A stretch of 64,000 nt of DNA from Subtercola vilae (GTDB taxonomy: Bacteria; Actinomycetota; Actinomycetes; Actinomycetales; Microbacteriaceae), in assembly GCF_004923255.1 (NCBI RefSeq), contig NZ_QYRT01000008.1, positions 62,001 to 126,000 of the forward strand. Reading direction: 5' to 3'. Numbering within the stretch: the first letter of the stretch is position 1; the number at the start of each line of letters is the position of its first letter. Positions 28,312 through 38,072 of this stretch are shown here, one piece after another. Made by a program: the position numbers and the translations under genes. The notes beneath the pieces are model-generated. The model ran no database searches, had not been told where the DNA came from, and was given only the letters and a program-made list of their open reading frames with translations.

Positions 28312-28998
28312 ATGGCCGACAAAGACAAGTCAAACGAACAGAATGATGAGTCTGGCCAGTTCCCCGCCGGGTCTGAGGGTACTTCCTCAGACCCGGTCAC
28401 GGGTGAGCCGGTAGAAGACGCAGCGTTCGTCGAGGCCGAAGGCCCCGACGTCGAGACGTCGACGACGAACCCCGATGAGATGTATTCCGAAGCAGCAGAA
28501 GAGGGTGAGACCGTGGGCGAGGGCGAGTTGAACGACGACGACCTGAGCTTTCTCGATGCGGTGAGCGCCGGTGCTGACGGCGACCTCGCTGCAGAGCGGC
28601 TCGCTGACCTGCAGCGCATCACGGCAGAGTATGCCAACTACCGCAAGCGCACCGAGGCCAACCGCGAGGTTGAGCGCGAGCGCACGGTGGGTGACGTGGT
28701 GAAGATTCTGCTGCCCGTTCTCGACGATCTCGATCGTGCCGAGAAGCACGGCGACCTGGCCGAGGGGCCGTTCGCCTCCATTGCAGGCAAGCTGCGCACG
28801 GGTGTCGAGCGGTTCGGGCTGAAGCCCTTCGGGTCGGTGGGCGAGCCCTTCGACCCGCAGCTGCACGAGGCCATCTTTCAGCAGCCGAGCGCCGACGTTC
28901 AGGTCGAGACCATCGCTGATGTCGTCGAGACGGGGTACTACTTCGGTTCAACACTGCTGCGCGCGGCCAAAGTTGTCGTAGCGGTGCCGAATGGCTAG
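28312..28998 (+). CDS. grpE: Nucleotide exchange factor GrpE
   Basis: A 228-residue protein. A long acidic, disordered N-terminus (1-80) precedes the coiled-coil (LADLQRITAEYANYRKRTEANREVERER) and the beta-wing domain (GEPFDPQLHEAIFQQPS, ETGYYFGSTLLRAAKVVVA). It releases ADP from DnaK. It begins 2 nt after dnaK and its end overlaps dnaJ by 8 nt. Confidence 0.95.
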   Translation: MADKDKSNEQNDESGQFPAGSEGTSSDPVTGEPVEDAAFVEAEGPDVETSTTNPDEMYSEAAEEGETVGEGELNDDDLSFLDAVSAGADGDLAAERLADLQRITAEYANYRKRTEANREVERERTVGDVVKILLPVLDDLDRAEKHGDLAEGPFASIAGKLRTGVERFGLKPFGSVGEPFDPQLHEAIFQQPSADVQVETIADVVETGYYFGSTLLRAAKVVVAVPNG

Positions 28999-30001
28999 CC
29001 AAGACTGGTTCGACAAAGACTTCTACAAGGTTCTGAGCGTCTCGAAAGACGTCTCTGCTGCCGACCTGAAGAAGCAGTACCGCAAGCTCGCTCGCCAGTA
29101 CCACCCCGACTCCAACCCGGGCGATGCGAGCGCCGAGGCGAAGTTCAAGGAGATCAGCGAAGCCCACTCGGTTCTCGGTGACCCCGAACAGCGCAAAGAA
29201 TACGACCAGATTCGCGCGATGGGTTCTGGCGCTCGCTTCACAGCGGGCGGCCAGGGCCAGTCGGGCGGGTTCGAAGACGTCTTCGGCGGTATGTTCGGCG
29301 GCGCTGGCGGGCGCGGCGGTGCCGGTGGCGGCAGCAATGCCGGTTACTCGTACCAGCAGGGCGGATTTGACGACCTGCTGGGCGGCATGTTCGGTGGCAA
29401 CCAGGGCTTTGGCCAGCCGAGCGGTGGCTACCGTGGTTTCGGTGGCCCCACCCGGGGCCGCGACGTCACCGCGCGCACCACGGTCGACTTTCTCACCGCC
29501 ACCAAGGGCGACACGATCAAGCTGCAGACCGCAGAGGGAACCACCATCACGGTGAAGATTCCCGCCGGGGTCTCCGACGGCCAGAAGATCAAGCTGCGCG
29601 GTAAAGGCGAGTCGAGCGCTGATGGCGGCGAGACCGGCGACATCGTTCTGACGGTCTCGGTGCGCAAGCATCCGGTCTTCGAGCGCGACGGCCTGAACCT
29701 GCGGGTGAACGTGCCCGTGACGTTCGTCGAAGCTACTCTGGGTGCCACGATCGAGGTTCCCACTCTCGGCGGCGACCCCGTGAAACTGCGGGTGGGCCCT
29801 GGCACCCCGAGTGGTCGAGTGCTGCGGGTCAAGGGCAGGGGAGTCGAAACCCCGAAAGGCACGGGCGACCTGCTCGCTGTCGTTCAGGTGGCGGTTCCGT
29901 CGCACCTGTCTGATGAGGCGCGCAGCGCACTCGAGGCGTTCCACGCTCTCGAGCCGCAGGAGAACCCGCGCGCAGAACTGTTGGCCAAGGCGCACGAATG
30001 A
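28991..30001 (+). CDS. dnaJ: J-domain co-chaperone without zinc finger (DnaJ/CbpA-like)
   Basis: A 336-residue protein. J domain at residues 1-75 with the HPD motif in YHPDSN, then a Gly/Phe-rich stretch (about 80-155) containing three FGGMFGG-like repeats, then two C-terminal beta domains (TVDFLTATKGD, VPVTFVEATLGATIEVP). The four CxxCxGxG zinc modules of classical DnaJ are absent, so it has CbpA-type architecture although it occupies the dnaJ slot. It stimulates DnaK ATPase. Its stop overlaps hspR as ATGA. Confidence 0.92.
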   Translation: MASQDWFDKDFYKVLSVSKDVSAADLKKQYRKLARQYHPDSNPGDASAEAKFKEISEAHSVLGDPEQRKEYDQIRAMGSGARFTAGGQGQSGGFEDVFGGMFGGAGGRGGAGGGSNAGYSYQQGGFDDLLGGMFGGNQGFGQPSGGYRGFGGPTRGRDVTARTTVDFLTATKGDTIKLQTAEGTTITVKIPAGVSDGQKIKLRGKGESSADGGETGDIVLTVSVRKHPVFERDGLNLRVNVPVTFVEATLGATIEVPTLGGDPVKLRVGPGTPSGRVLRVKGRGVETPKGTGDLLAVVQVAVPSHLSDEARSALEAFHALEPQENPRAELLAKAHE

Positions 30002-30423
30002 CCATGCCGGTGAACGAAGACGCTCCGCTGTTCGCTATAGCGGTGGCGGCCGAACTCGCCGAGATGCACCCGCAGACACTGCGGCAGTACGACCGGCTGG
30101 GGCTCGTGAGCCCCAGCCGCACCGCCGGCAAGTCGCGGCGGTACTCGCTTCGTGATGTGATGCAGTTGCGTGAGATCGCGCGGCTCGGGTCTGAGGGAAT
30201 CACTCTCGAGGGCATCCGGCGCATTCTCGAACTCGAGAACGTGAACCAGCAGCTCGCGAGCCGCATTCGCGAACTCGAGAGCGCGCTGGCCGACGAGCTG
30301 CTGAATCGCCCCGGCCGGCGCGTGTTCGCCGCGGGAACCGCCGGTGACGTGGTGAGCCTCAAGAGCGGTATGCGTGCCCAGCGCCGCACCGAAATAGTGG
30401 TGTGGCGCGGCCTGACACAATAG
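29998..30423 (+). CDS. hspR: Heat-shock repressor HspR (MerR family)
   Basis: A 141-residue MerR-type regulator with helix-turn-helix AELAEMHPQTLRQYDRLGLVSPSRT at 17-42, second wing SRRYSLRDVMQL, and a coiled-coil dimer helix (LELENVNQQLASRIRELESALADEL). It binds HAIR sites with DnaK as co-repressor; three such sites are visible in this window. It closes the dnaK operon, so it autoregulates. Confidence 0.95.
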   Translation: MTMPVNEDAPLFAIAVAAELAEMHPQTLRQYDRLGLVSPSRTAGKSRRYSLRDVMQLREIARLGSEGITLEGIRRILELENVNQQLASRIRELESALADELLNRPGRRVFAAGTAGDVVSLKSGMRAQRRTEIVVWRGLTQ

Positions 30424-30427
30424 AGGC

Positions 30428-31312
30428 ATGACTCTGGCCCCACCCCTCGGACTGCTGCTCGACATCGATGGGCCCATCGCCTCGCCGGTCACCCGGTCGA
30501 TCGTCATCCCTGAAATCATCACCGATCTGGTGAAACTGACGGCCGCGGGTGTTCCGATCGCGTTCATTACGGGGCGCTCTGACGCCTTCGTGCTCGAGCA
30601 GGTCATTGCGCCTTTGATGGCGGCGGGGCTCGGCGACGCTCTGGCGGGTGGCGGGCGCATGTTCGTGGTCTGCGAGAAGGGCGCCACGTGGTTCACGGTG
30701 GGTGCCGAGGGCGCGGGCGATGTTCAGATCGATGCGACGGTGGCGTTGCCCGAGGAGTTCGCGGCGGGCATCCGCAAGCTGGTGGCTGAGAAGTTCTCCG
30801 ACTCGATGTTCTTCGACGAGACCAAGCGCGCGATGGTGTCGGTCGAACAGCTGCCGAGCATCGAGGCGTCGGTGTACCAACCACTGCAGCTGGAGTACAA
30901 CGAGGTCGCGTTCGCCGAGCTGGTCGAGCGCGGGCTGGGTGCCCGGTACGGTGACCGCGAGGCGCCGAACGCCGCGGGAGATGTTCCGTTTCGCATCGAC
31001 CCCACCATCATCTCGACCGACATCGAGTCGGTGACGCTCGACAAAGACCGCGGGGCCGAGCGCGCGCTCAGCCACTTCGCCGAAGAGGGCGAGCCCCTGC
31101 CCGCCGTCTGGCGGTCAGTGGGCGATTCGCGAAGCGACTATAGGATGGCCGACTATCTGCACCAGGCCGGCTACGACGTGGCGCACGTCGACGTTCGCCC
31201 GAGCGATGGGGTTTTGCAGCGGCCCTACCCGGTGATCGTCGAGGGCGAGCTCATCCACGACGAAGCGGGAGCCGCGTTCTTGCGGTACTGGGTGCAGAAG
31301 CTCGGCCTGTAA
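30428..31312 (+). CDS. HAD-IIB-type phosphatase
   Basis: A 294-residue HAD hydrolase: motif I LLLDIDGPIASP, motif II AFITGRSD, and motif IV VGDSRSDYRMADYL near residue 235. The cap is of the large C2 type. Similar proteins dephosphorylate sugar phosphates or trehalose/glycerate derivatives; the target is not evident. It begins 4 nt after hspR, so heat-shock read-through is possible. Its last 62 nt overlap the end of the convergent mannosyltransferase gene. Confidence 0.85.
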   Translation: MTLAPPLGLLLDIDGPIASPVTRSIVIPEIITDLVKLTAAGVPIAFITGRSDAFVLEQVIAPLMAAGLGDALAGGGRMFVVCEKGATWFTVGAEGAGDVQIDATVALPEEFAAGIRKLVAEKFSDSMFFDETKRAMVSVEQLPSIEASVYQPLQLEYNEVAFAELVERGLGARYGDREAPNAAGDVPFRIDPTIISTDIESVTLDKDRGAERALSHFAEEGEPLPAVWRSVGDSRSDYRMADYLHQAGYDVAHVDVRPSDGVLQRPYPVIVEGELIHDEAGAAFLRYWVQKLGL

Positions 31313-32834
31313 GAGCGGCGCCCCGCGCTTCGGCTTTGGCTGCTGCGCGGTGGTCGAGTGCCTGGCGTAGCCTCCGTCGCGCGAGGCCGACCGACAGGTC
31401 TTCGTGCAGGCAGTACGCCACGATGAGTATCACGGCACCACCGCTGATGATGACGGTGCGAACCACTTGCGCCACGACGTCGCCCTGTACCGCGTCGGAG
31501 ATGTCCATTCCCTCGGCGATGCTCACGCACGCGAAGAAGATGGTCGCCGACACTGCGAGATGCGTGGCGAGGCCGTCGCGAATGCCGAGTATGGCAAAGA
31601 AGACGAGGCACCACGCCGCGTACCAAGGGTGAATGACGGGCGAGAGGATGACCGTGGCGGTGAATGCCAGGGCCAGCCGCATGAGCGGGTCGATGTTTCG
31701 CTTCGTCAGCATGAGCCACGCGACGGCGATCACCATCACGCCGATGGCGATGAACTTGACGACGTTGGCGGGCGTTTCGCCGTTCAGCCCGAGCGCTCCG
31801 AAGGCACCGCCCACGCTGATGGCGAGGATGTTCACGGGGGCGTACCAATGCGAAACCGAGCCGGGCGTGGTGAGCGTCAGAACCCAGCCGAAGCCCACAT
31901 TCATTGCGAAACCGATGGCGCCGAGCACGCCGCCCGCGATGAGAACGGAGATGATCCAGTACTTCAGGGTGCTTCGAAGGGTGCGGTTCTGACCGGCCCA
32001 GATCATGCCCACGATGGGCAGGGCGAGAACCGCAATGGGCTTCACCCCGATGGCGGCCGTCATGAGCAGGATGGCGATGAGCGGGCGTTTGGTGAGCGCG
32101 TAGTAGAGGCCAGCCACCATGAACGCGAGCATCAGCGCGTCGTTGTGGCCGCCCACGATGAAGTTGAACATCGTGACAGGGCTCGCCAGCACGAACCAGA
32201 GCATCTTGGCGGGCTCGATGCCTCGCAGCAGGGCGATGCGGTATGCGAAGAGCGCCAGAATCACGACGCTGGCAATCGCCAGCAGGCGAAAGAGTGCAAC
32301 GGCCACGATGGGCGAGGTGCCCACAGCCGAGACGACGACCTGCTCGATCCAGAGGTAGATCGGGCCGTAGGGCGCTTTGGCATTCGCCCACATGGGGTCG
32401 ACGCCGATGTTGAACCAGCCCTGAACTGCTGAGATTCCGTCGACGTAGGGGTTGAAGCCAGCCACCATGAGTCGACCCTGGCCCACGTAGGCGAAGAGGT
32501 CACGGGTGTACAGCGGCACGGAGAAGATGAGGGGGGCGGCCCACGCGGCCGAGGTGACGATGACCCGCCGCAGGGCATCCGGCGGGTTCGCCCGGAGAGC
32601 CACGCCGAGCTTCAGCCAGGCGATCACCAGCAGGAGGCCGGCTCCGATGACCACGATGGTGCAGACGTGCACAGCGACGTCGTTGGCACGAACCGCATCG
32701 ATGAAGGGCCAGCCGAGAACATTCGAGCCGGGGCCGAGCCAGCCCACGCCGATCGATCCGAGCGCGATGAAGAGCGTGCCCACCAGCCCCAGAACGAGCG
32801 GCGAACCAAGTTCTCGCCTCAAAATACTCTTCAT
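31251..32834 (-). CDS. MptB-like polyprenol-phosphomannose-dependent mannosyltransferase
   Basis: A 527-residue polytopic protein with about 13-15 hydrophobic helices. The extracytoplasmic first loop has [25 protein letters not shown] followed by [14 protein letters not shown], the pattern of MptA/MptB alpha-1,6-mannosyltransferases (GT-C fold, catalytic Asp in TRD). In corynebacteria these extend lipomannan-type glycolipids; in Microbacteriaceae the acceptor is unknown. The start is supported by TAAAAT 7 nt upstream (32842-32847). The Arg-rich C-terminal tail overlaps the HAD gene by 62 nt. Confidence 0.82.
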   Translation of the reverse strand: MKSILRRELGSPLVLGLVGTLFIALGSIGVGWLGPGSNVLGWPFIDAVRANDVAVHVCTIVVIGAGLLLVIAWLKLGVALRANPPDALRRVIVTSAAWAAPLIFSVPLYTRDLFAYVGQGRLMVAGFNPYVDGISAVQGWFNIGVDPMWANAKAPYGPIYLWIEQVVVSAVGTSPIVAVALFRLLAIASVVILALFAYRIALLRGIEPAKMLWFVLASPVTMFNFIVGGHNDALMLAFMVAGLYYALTKRPLIAILLMTAAIGVKPIAVLALPIVGMIWAGQNRTLRSTLKYWIISVLIAGGVLGAIGFAMNVGFGWVLTLTTPGSVSHWYAPVNILAISVGGAFGALGLNGETPANVVKFIAIGVMVIAVAWLMLTKRNIDPLMRLALAFTATVILSPVIHPWYAAWCLVFFAILGIRDGLATHLAVSATIFFACVSIAEGMDISDAVQGDVVAQVVRTVIISGGAVILIVAYCLHEDLSVGLARRRLRQALDHRAAAKAEARGAALTGRASAPSTARTRLPLRRG

Positions 32835-32873
32835 TGCAAATATTTTATGCTGTGACAGCTGTTAACGGGGTGA

Positions 32874-32886
32874 CTGTGATTCACAG
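32874..32886. promoter_or_regulatory. Perfect 13-bp palindrome in the clpB/mptB-like divergent region
   Basis: CTGTGA-T-TCACAG. A second palindrome, GCTGT-G-ACAGC, lies at 32849-32859. The spacing is wrong for a CRP site; an unknown regulator of the mannosyltransferase gene is possible. Confidence 0.4.
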
Positions 32887-32911
32887 AGTAGCCAATGATA
32901 CTGGGACAGGC

Positions 32912-32936
32912 TAAAATTGAGCCAGCCAGACTCAAG
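32912..32936 (+). promoter_or_regulatory. clpB promoter -10 with overlapping HAIR operator
   Basis: TAAAAT (32912-32917) overlaps HAIR ATTGAGC (32916-32922), 7 nt, ACTCAAG (32930-32936). The right half-site is perfect. The HAIR starts 4 nt after the -10 begins, exactly as at dnaK. Confidence 0.85.
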
Positions 32937-32984
32937 TTTGAGTCGAGGCAACGCATTCCGTTTCGACGAAAGGCCCGATCACAC

Positions 32985-35156
32985 ATGCAGCCGCAGGGTG
33001 GGCAGCAGAACGAGAAAGAGCCGAGCGCTCTCGAGAAGTACGGCGTCAACCTCACCGCTATCGCCGCGAGCGGCAAGCTCGACCCGGTCATCGGCCGCGA
33101 CGCAGAGATTCGCCGCATCAGCCAGGTGCTGACCCGGCGCACCAAGAACAATCCCGTGCTCATCGGCGAGCCCGGTGTGGGAAAGACGGCCGTGGTCGAG
33201 GGGCTCGCCCAGCGCATCGTCGCGGGCGACGTGGCCGACTCGCTGAAGGGCAAGCAACTTGTGTCACTCGACCTGGCGGCGCTGGTGGCCGGCGCGAAAT
33301 ACCGGGGCGAGTTCGAAGAACGGTTGAAGGCCGTGCTGAAGGAGATCAACGACGCGAACGGGCGCATCATCACGTTCGTCGACGAACTGCACACCCTGAT
33401 GGGCGCGGGTGGTGGCGAGGGGTCGGTGGCGGCCTCGAACATGCTGAAGCCCATGCTCGCTCGCGGCGAACTGCGCCTCATCGGGGCCACGACGCTCGAC
33501 GAGTACCGCGAGTTCATCGAGAAAGACGCGGCGCTCGAACGGCGCTTTCAGCAGGTGTTCGTAGGCGAACCGACGGTCGAAGACACCATCGCCATTCTGC
33601 GGGGGTTGAAAGAGCGCTACGAGGCGCACCACAAGGTGTCGATCGCCGATGCCGCGCTGGTTGCGGCCGCGTCGCTGTCGAACCGCTACATCACCGGTCG
33701 CCAGCTGCCCGACAAGGCCATCGACCTCATCGACGAGGCGGCGTCGCGGCTCCGCATGGAGATCGACTCGGCCCCGGTCGAGATCGACGAGTTGCGACGC
33801 AGTGTCGACCGGTTGAAGCTCGAAGAGCTGGCTCTGAAAAAGGAGAAAGACGAGGCGAGCAAGCAGCGGCTCGAGAAGCTGCGGCTCGATCTGGCCACGC
33901 GCACCGAAGAACTCGGCGTTCTGCAAGAACGGTGGGACAGGGAGCGGGCAATCCTGAACCGCGTGGGCGAGCTCAAGACGCAGCTCGATGCGGCCCGAAT
34001 GGCCGCCGAGAAGGCGCAGCGTGAGGGCAACCTCGAACGGGCATCCAAGTTGCTCTATGGGGAGATTCCCGTGATCGAGCGTCAGTTGCGCGAGGCAGAG
34101 ACCGCTGAGCAGAACCCCGACGAAGAGCGCATGGTGAGCGACCAGGTCACCGAGGCCGAGATCGCGTCGGTGATCGCGCTGTGGACGGGCATTCCCGTCG
34201 ACCGCCTCACCCAGGGCGAGACCGAGAAGCTGCTGAACCTCGAGGGCGAGCTCGGCAAGCGGCTCATCGGCCAGAAGCCCGCGGTGCGCGCGGTGGCCGA
34301 TGCAGTGCGGCGTACCCGGGCCGGCATCTCCGACCCGAACCGGCCCACGGGCTCGTTCATGTTTCTGGGCCCAACCGGTGTGGGCAAGACCGAGCTCGCC
34401 AAGGCGCTCGCCGAGTTCTTGTTCGACGACGAGCGGGCCATGATCCGCATCGACATGAGCGAGTACGGCGAGAAGCACTCGGTGGCGCGGCTGCTCGGTG
34501 CCCCTCCCGGCTACATCGGCTACGAACAGGGCGGGCAGCTGACGGAGGCCGTGCGTCGGCGCCCGTACTCGGTGGTGTTGATGGACGAGATCGAGAAGGC
34601 CCACCCCGAGGTCTTCGATGTGCTGCTGCAGGTGCTCGACGACGGCCGGCTCACTGACGGCCAGGGTCGCACAGTCGACTTCCGCAACACCATTCTGATT
34701 CTCACGTCGAATCTCGGGTCGCAGTACCTCGTCGACCCGTCGCTGTCAGACTTCGCCAAAGAGGAGGCCGTACTGCAGGTGGTACGCCAGGCGTTCAAGC
34801 CCGAGTTCATCAACCGGCTCGACGACATCGTGGTGTTCTCTGCGCTCTCGCACGACGACCTCGCCCAGATCGTGTCGCTCTACGTCGATCGGCTCGCCCG
34901 CCGGGTGGCCGAGCGTGGGCTGTCGCTGGCGGTGACTCCGGATGCCCGGGCCTGGCTCGCTGAGCGAGGGTACGATCCAGCGTATGGGGCTCGACCGTTG
35001 CGGAGGCTCATGCAGCGCGAGATCGATGACCGGCTCGCGACGGCGTTGCTCTCCGGGCGCATCCGCGACGGCCAGACCGTCTACGTGGGCCTGGCCTCTG
35101 ACGACTCTGGCCTCACCGTAGGCCCCGCCGTCTCCGACGCGTCTCTCCCCGACTGA
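32985..35156 (+). CDS. clpB: ClpB-type disaggregase lacking the N-domain
   Basis: A 723-residue AAA+ protein. It opens almost directly at the first ATPase ring: [24 protein letters not shown], Walker A GEPGVGKT near residue 62, the coiled-coil middle domain at about 260-400 (typical of ClpB), second Walker A GPTGVGKT near 462, sensor LTSNLGSQ and the D2-small domain. Full ClpB is about 850-870 residues; the roughly 145-residue Clp_N domain is missing and the divergent mannosyltransferase gene leaves no room for it. It works with DnaK to dissolve aggregates. ATG at 32985 is downstream of the HAIR site. Confidence 0.93.
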   Translation: MQPQGGQQNEKEPSALEKYGVNLTAIAASGKLDPVIGRDAEIRRISQVLTRRTKNNPVLIGEPGVGKTAVVEGLAQRIVAGDVADSLKGKQLVSLDLAALVAGAKYRGEFEERLKAVLKEINDANGRIITFVDELHTLMGAGGGEGSVAASNMLKPMLARGELRLIGATTLDEYREFIEKDAALERRFQQVFVGEPTVEDTIAILRGLKERYEAHHKVSIADAALVAAASLSNRYITGRQLPDKAIDLIDEAASRLRMEIDSAPVEIDELRRSVDRLKLEELALKKEKDEASKQRLEKLRLDLATRTEELGVLQERWDRERAILNRVGELKTQLDAARMAAEKAQREGNLERASKLLYGEIPVIERQLREAETAEQNPDEERMVSDQVTEAEIASVIALWTGIPVDRLTQGETEKLLNLEGELGKRLIGQKPAVRAVADAVRRTRAGISDPNRPTGSFMFLGPTGVGKTELAKALAEFLFDDERAMIRIDMSEYGEKHSVARLLGAPPGYIGYEQGGQLTEAVRRRPYSVVLMDEIEKAHPEVFDVLLQVLDDGRLTDGQGRTVDFRNTILILTSNLGSQYLVDPSLSDFAKEEAVLQVVRQAFKPEFINRLDDIVVFSALSHDDLAQIVSLYVDRLARRVAERGLSLAVTPDARAWLAERGYDPAYGARPLRRLMQREIDDRLATALLSGRIRDGQTVYVGLASDDSGLTVGPAVSDASLPD

Positions 35157-35185
35157 CGGGCGGGCGGGCAGGCGACCGGGGCGGG

Positions 35186-37246
35186 TCAGATCCGCCGCGC
35201 CTCCAGGATGGCGGCGATGCGGGCCGGAACGGTGTCGTCTTGCAGCGACGTGGTGTCGCCGAGGGTGCGGCCGTCGACGAGGTCGCCAAGCAGACGGCGC
35301 ATGATCTTGCCCGAGCGGGTCTTGGGCAGGTCGGGCACCACGATGAGGTCGCGCGGTTTCGCGATGGGCCCGATGGCGTGCGCGACGTGCGCGAGCAGCA
35401 CCGCCGAGAGTTCGGCTTCGAGCGACGCCCAGAACGCGGGGTCGTGCGCGTGCTGCTCCGACACTTCACGTGACGCGATGACGAAGGCCGCTATGGCCTC
35501 GCCCGTGGTGGCGTCGGCCACCCCCACCACTCCGGCCTCGCCGACCAGGGGATGCGACACGAGAGCCGACTCGATCTCGATGGTCGAGAGGCGATGGCCC
35601 GACACGTTGATCACATCGTCGACCCGACCGAGCAGCCAGATGTACCCGTCGTCGTCGTACTTCGCGCCGTCGCCGGCGAAGAAATAGCCCTGGGCGGCGT
35701 ACTTCTTCCAGTACGAATCACGGTAGCGCTCGGGGTTGCCCCACACGGTTCGGGCCATCGAGGGCCAGGTTCCGTCGAGCACGAGGTATCCGCCGGAGCC
35801 GAAAGGCACCTCATCGCCCTGCTCGTCGACGATCTTCGCCGTCAGGCCGGGCAGCGCGCGCGTGGCCGATCCGGGCTTCAGTGCGGTGACGCCGGGCAGG
35901 GGGGCGATGATCGCCGACCCTGTCTCTGACTGCCACCACGTGTCGACGATGGGCGCACGGCCCCCGCCGATGTTCTCGTGGAACCACACCCAGGCCTCGG
36001 GGTTGATGGGCTCGCCCACGGTGCCCAGCAGGCGCAGCGTCGACAGGTCGAACTGCGGCGGCAGGCCATCCGGAAACCACGTCATGAACGTGCGGATGAG
36101 GGTGGGCGCCGTGTAATACGTGGTGACGCCGTAGCGTTCGATGATCTCGAAGTGGCGCCCGGCGTGCGGGGTGTTCGGTGTGCCCTCGTAGATGACGCTG
36201 GTGGCGCCGTTCGAGAACGGACCGTAGAGCACGTAGGTGTGCGCCGTGACCCACGCGAGGTCGGCGGTGCACCAGTAGACGTCGGTGGGTTTGGCGTCGA
36301 AGGCGGCCCAGTGGCTCCAGCTGGCCTGGGTGAGGTAGCCGCCGCTGGTGTGCACGACGCCCTTCGGTTTGCCAGTCGTTCCGCTGGTGTAGATGATGAA
36401 CAACGGATGCTCGGAGTCGAAGAATTCGGCCTCGTGGGTCTCGGGCACCCCGGCGATCGCGTCGTGGAACCACACATCGCGCCCGCCCTGCCACGGGATG
36501 TCGGGGGTCAGGTCACCGGTTCGGCGCACCACCAGCACGTGCTCGATGGTGTTCACGCCCGTCTCGGCGTTACCGCTCACGGCCTCATCGGCGTTCGCTT
36601 TGACGGCTACGGCCCTGCCGCGCCGAAACTGCCCGTCGCTGGTGACGAGCAGCTTGGCACCGGTGTCTTCGACGCGAAACTTCAGGGCCTCGGCCGAGAA
36701 CCCGCCGAACACGAGCGAGTGAATCGCGCCGATGCGCGCGATGGCGAGCGTGATGACAATGGTCTCGGGAATGACTGGCAAGTACACGACCACGCGGTCG
36801 CCCGCGACGATTCCGAGCGCAGTCAGGGCGTTCGCGGCCTGGGCCACGCGGCGCTGCAGGTCGGCGTAGGTGATGCGCTCGCGGTCGCCGGGTTCGCCCT
36901 CGAAGTGGATGGCAACGGTGTCGCCCCGCCCGGCATCCACGTGCCGGTCGACGCAGTTCACGGCGACGTTGAGCCGGCCACCGACGAACCATTCGGCGAC
37001 GGGGATGCTCAGCAGGGGTTCGCCGTCGCTGGTGCCGGCAGCCACGGGCACAGCGGGCTTCCACGTGTGGGCGGTGTGCCAACGTTCGGCCCAGACGAGG
37101 CGATCGGCCTGCTGCTCCCAGTAGGCCACGGGGTCGGCCGCCGCGCGGGCATACTCGCCCTCATCGACGTTCGCCTGGGCCGCAAAGGCAGCGGAGGGCG
37201 GGTAGACGCGGTTCTCGCGGAGCAGGTTCTCGATTGTCGCAGACAC
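35186..37246 (-). CDS. acs: Acetyl-CoA synthetase
   Basis: A 686-residue AMP-forming ligase. The N-terminal region has YWEQQADRLVWAERW. The ATP/AMP motif IYTSGTTGKPKGVVHTSGGY is near residue 290, the substrate pocket includes VDTWWQSETGS, and the hinge is GRVDDVINVSGHRLS. The C-terminal lysine motif KTRSGKIMRR is the usual acetylation-control site. It activates acetate through acetyl-AMP. The GTG start is supported by TACCGT 6 nt upstream (37253-37258). Confidence 0.95.
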   Translation of the reverse strand: MSATIENLLRENRVYPPSAAFAAQANVDEGEYARAAADPVAYWEQQADRLVWAERWHTAHTWKPAVPVAAGTSDGEPLLSIPVAEWFVGGRLNVAVNCVDRHVDAGRGDTVAIHFEGEPGDRERITYADLQRRVAQAANALTALGIVAGDRVVVYLPVIPETIVITLAIARIGAIHSLVFGGFSAEALKFRVEDTGAKLLVTSDGQFRRGRAVAVKANADEAVSGNAETGVNTIEHVLVVRRTGDLTPDIPWQGGRDVWFHDAIAGVPETHEAEFFDSEHPLFIIYTSGTTGKPKGVVHTSGGYLTQASWSHWAAFDAKPTDVYWCTADLAWVTAHTYVLYGPFSNGATSVIYEGTPNTPHAGRHFEIIERYGVTTYYTAPTLIRTFMTWFPDGLPPQFDLSTLRLLGTVGEPINPEAWVWFHENIGGGRAPIVDTWWQSETGSAIIAPLPGVTALKPGSATRALPGLTAKIVDEQGDEVPFGSGGYLVLDGTWPSMARTVWGNPERYRDSYWKKYAAQGYFFAGDGAKYDDDGYIWLLGRVDDVINVSGHRLSTIEIESALVSHPLVGEAGVVGVADATTGEAIAAFVIASREVSEQHAHDPAFWASLEAELSAVLLAHVAHAIGPIAKPRDLIVVPDLPKTRSGKIMRRLLGDLVDGRTLGDTTSLQDDTVPARIAAILEARRI

Positions 37247-37316
37247 GCTTCAACGGTACCCGGCGGCGGGCGGTGGTCGGCGCGGCGGAGTCACCGGGGG
37301 TAACGAACGGCCGGGC

Positions 37317-37350
37317 AGTAGTGGCCGCCTGCGCCGAGGCGGCCACTACT
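37317..37350. terminator. Strong hairpin downstream of the nitroreductase gene
   Basis: Perfect 14-bp arms AGTAGTGGCCGCCT / AGGCGGCCACTACT around a 6-nt loop. It lies 13 nt after the nitroreductase stop (minus strand) and upstream of acs. There is no U-run, common for actinobacterial terminators. Confidence 0.7.
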
Positions 37351-37363
37351 GGTGCAGCGACGG

Positions 37364-37957
37364 TCAGTCGTTGATCGGAACAACCTCGGCGAGCGGCTTG
37401 CGCTCGCGCGGAGCGACCTCGCGGGCACGGGTCTTCTCGTCGGCCAGCGCGTCGGCCGGGGCGAGCACGCCGAGTGCGGTGACGGTGACCGGCTCCCAGC
37501 GCTCGTCGATGTCGAACGCGGTGCGGAGGCCCTCGACCTCGATGCCGCCCATCTGGTGCACGTGCAGACCGTCGTTGTGCGCCTGCACGGTGAGGTTCGC
37601 GACGGCCTGGCCGAGGTCGTACATGCCCCACCGGCGCGGTTTGCCGTCGACGTCGACGACCTCAGCGATGTTGACGATGAGAACGCTGGCGTTCGGGCTC
37701 CAGGCCTGGTTGAAGCCCATCAGGTTGGCGTTGATCAGGTCGAATGTGGCGGTGCCGCGGCGACCGACGATGAACTTCCACGGCTGGGTGTTCGACGCCG
37801 ACGCCGACCATCGCGCTGCCTCGAGGGCGGCGGTGAGCACCTTCTCATCGATGACGGCTTCGGGTTCGAACGATCGCGGGCTCCACCGCTCGGCGAGCAC
37901 ATCGAGAATCGGAGCGCTGGTGTCGGCGGTGCGGGCTGAGGTGTCGGTGAGAGACAT
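37364..37957 (-). CDS. Nitroreductase-family FMN oxidoreductase
   Basis: A 197-residue single-domain nitroreductase: RWSPRSFEPEAVIDEKVL near residue 25, SASNTQPWKFIVGRRG near 52 (FMN-binding), and a C-terminal VLAPAD stretch. Such proteins are FMN dimers that reduce nitro compounds, quinones or semialdehydes with NAD(P)H. The substrate is unknown. A clear AGGAG ribosome site precedes the ATG. Monocistronic, ended by a strong hairpin. Confidence 0.88.
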   Translation of the reverse strand: MSLTDTSARTADTSAPILDVLAERWSPRSFEPEAVIDEKVLTAALEAARWSASASNTQPWKFIVGRRGTATFDLINANLMGFNQAWSPNASVLIVNIAEVVDVDGKPRRWGMYDLGQAVANLTVQAHNDGLHVHQMGGIEVEGLRTAFDIDERWEPVTVTALGVLAPADALADEKTRAREVAPRERKPLAEVVPIND

Positions 37958-38072
37958 GGGTGCTCCTGGGTGTGTGAATCAGCGGGGGATCAGGGCATCA
38001 TTGCTCGTCACGGTGTACAACAACCGTAGCGAGGGGTTATTCCATGGCAATGGGGTGCCGCTGAGAGGGTTC

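Noticed and set aside
32874-32886. CRP-type TGTGA/TCACA site
   Set aside because: The half-sites are 1 nt apart instead of 6, so a CRP dimer would not fit.
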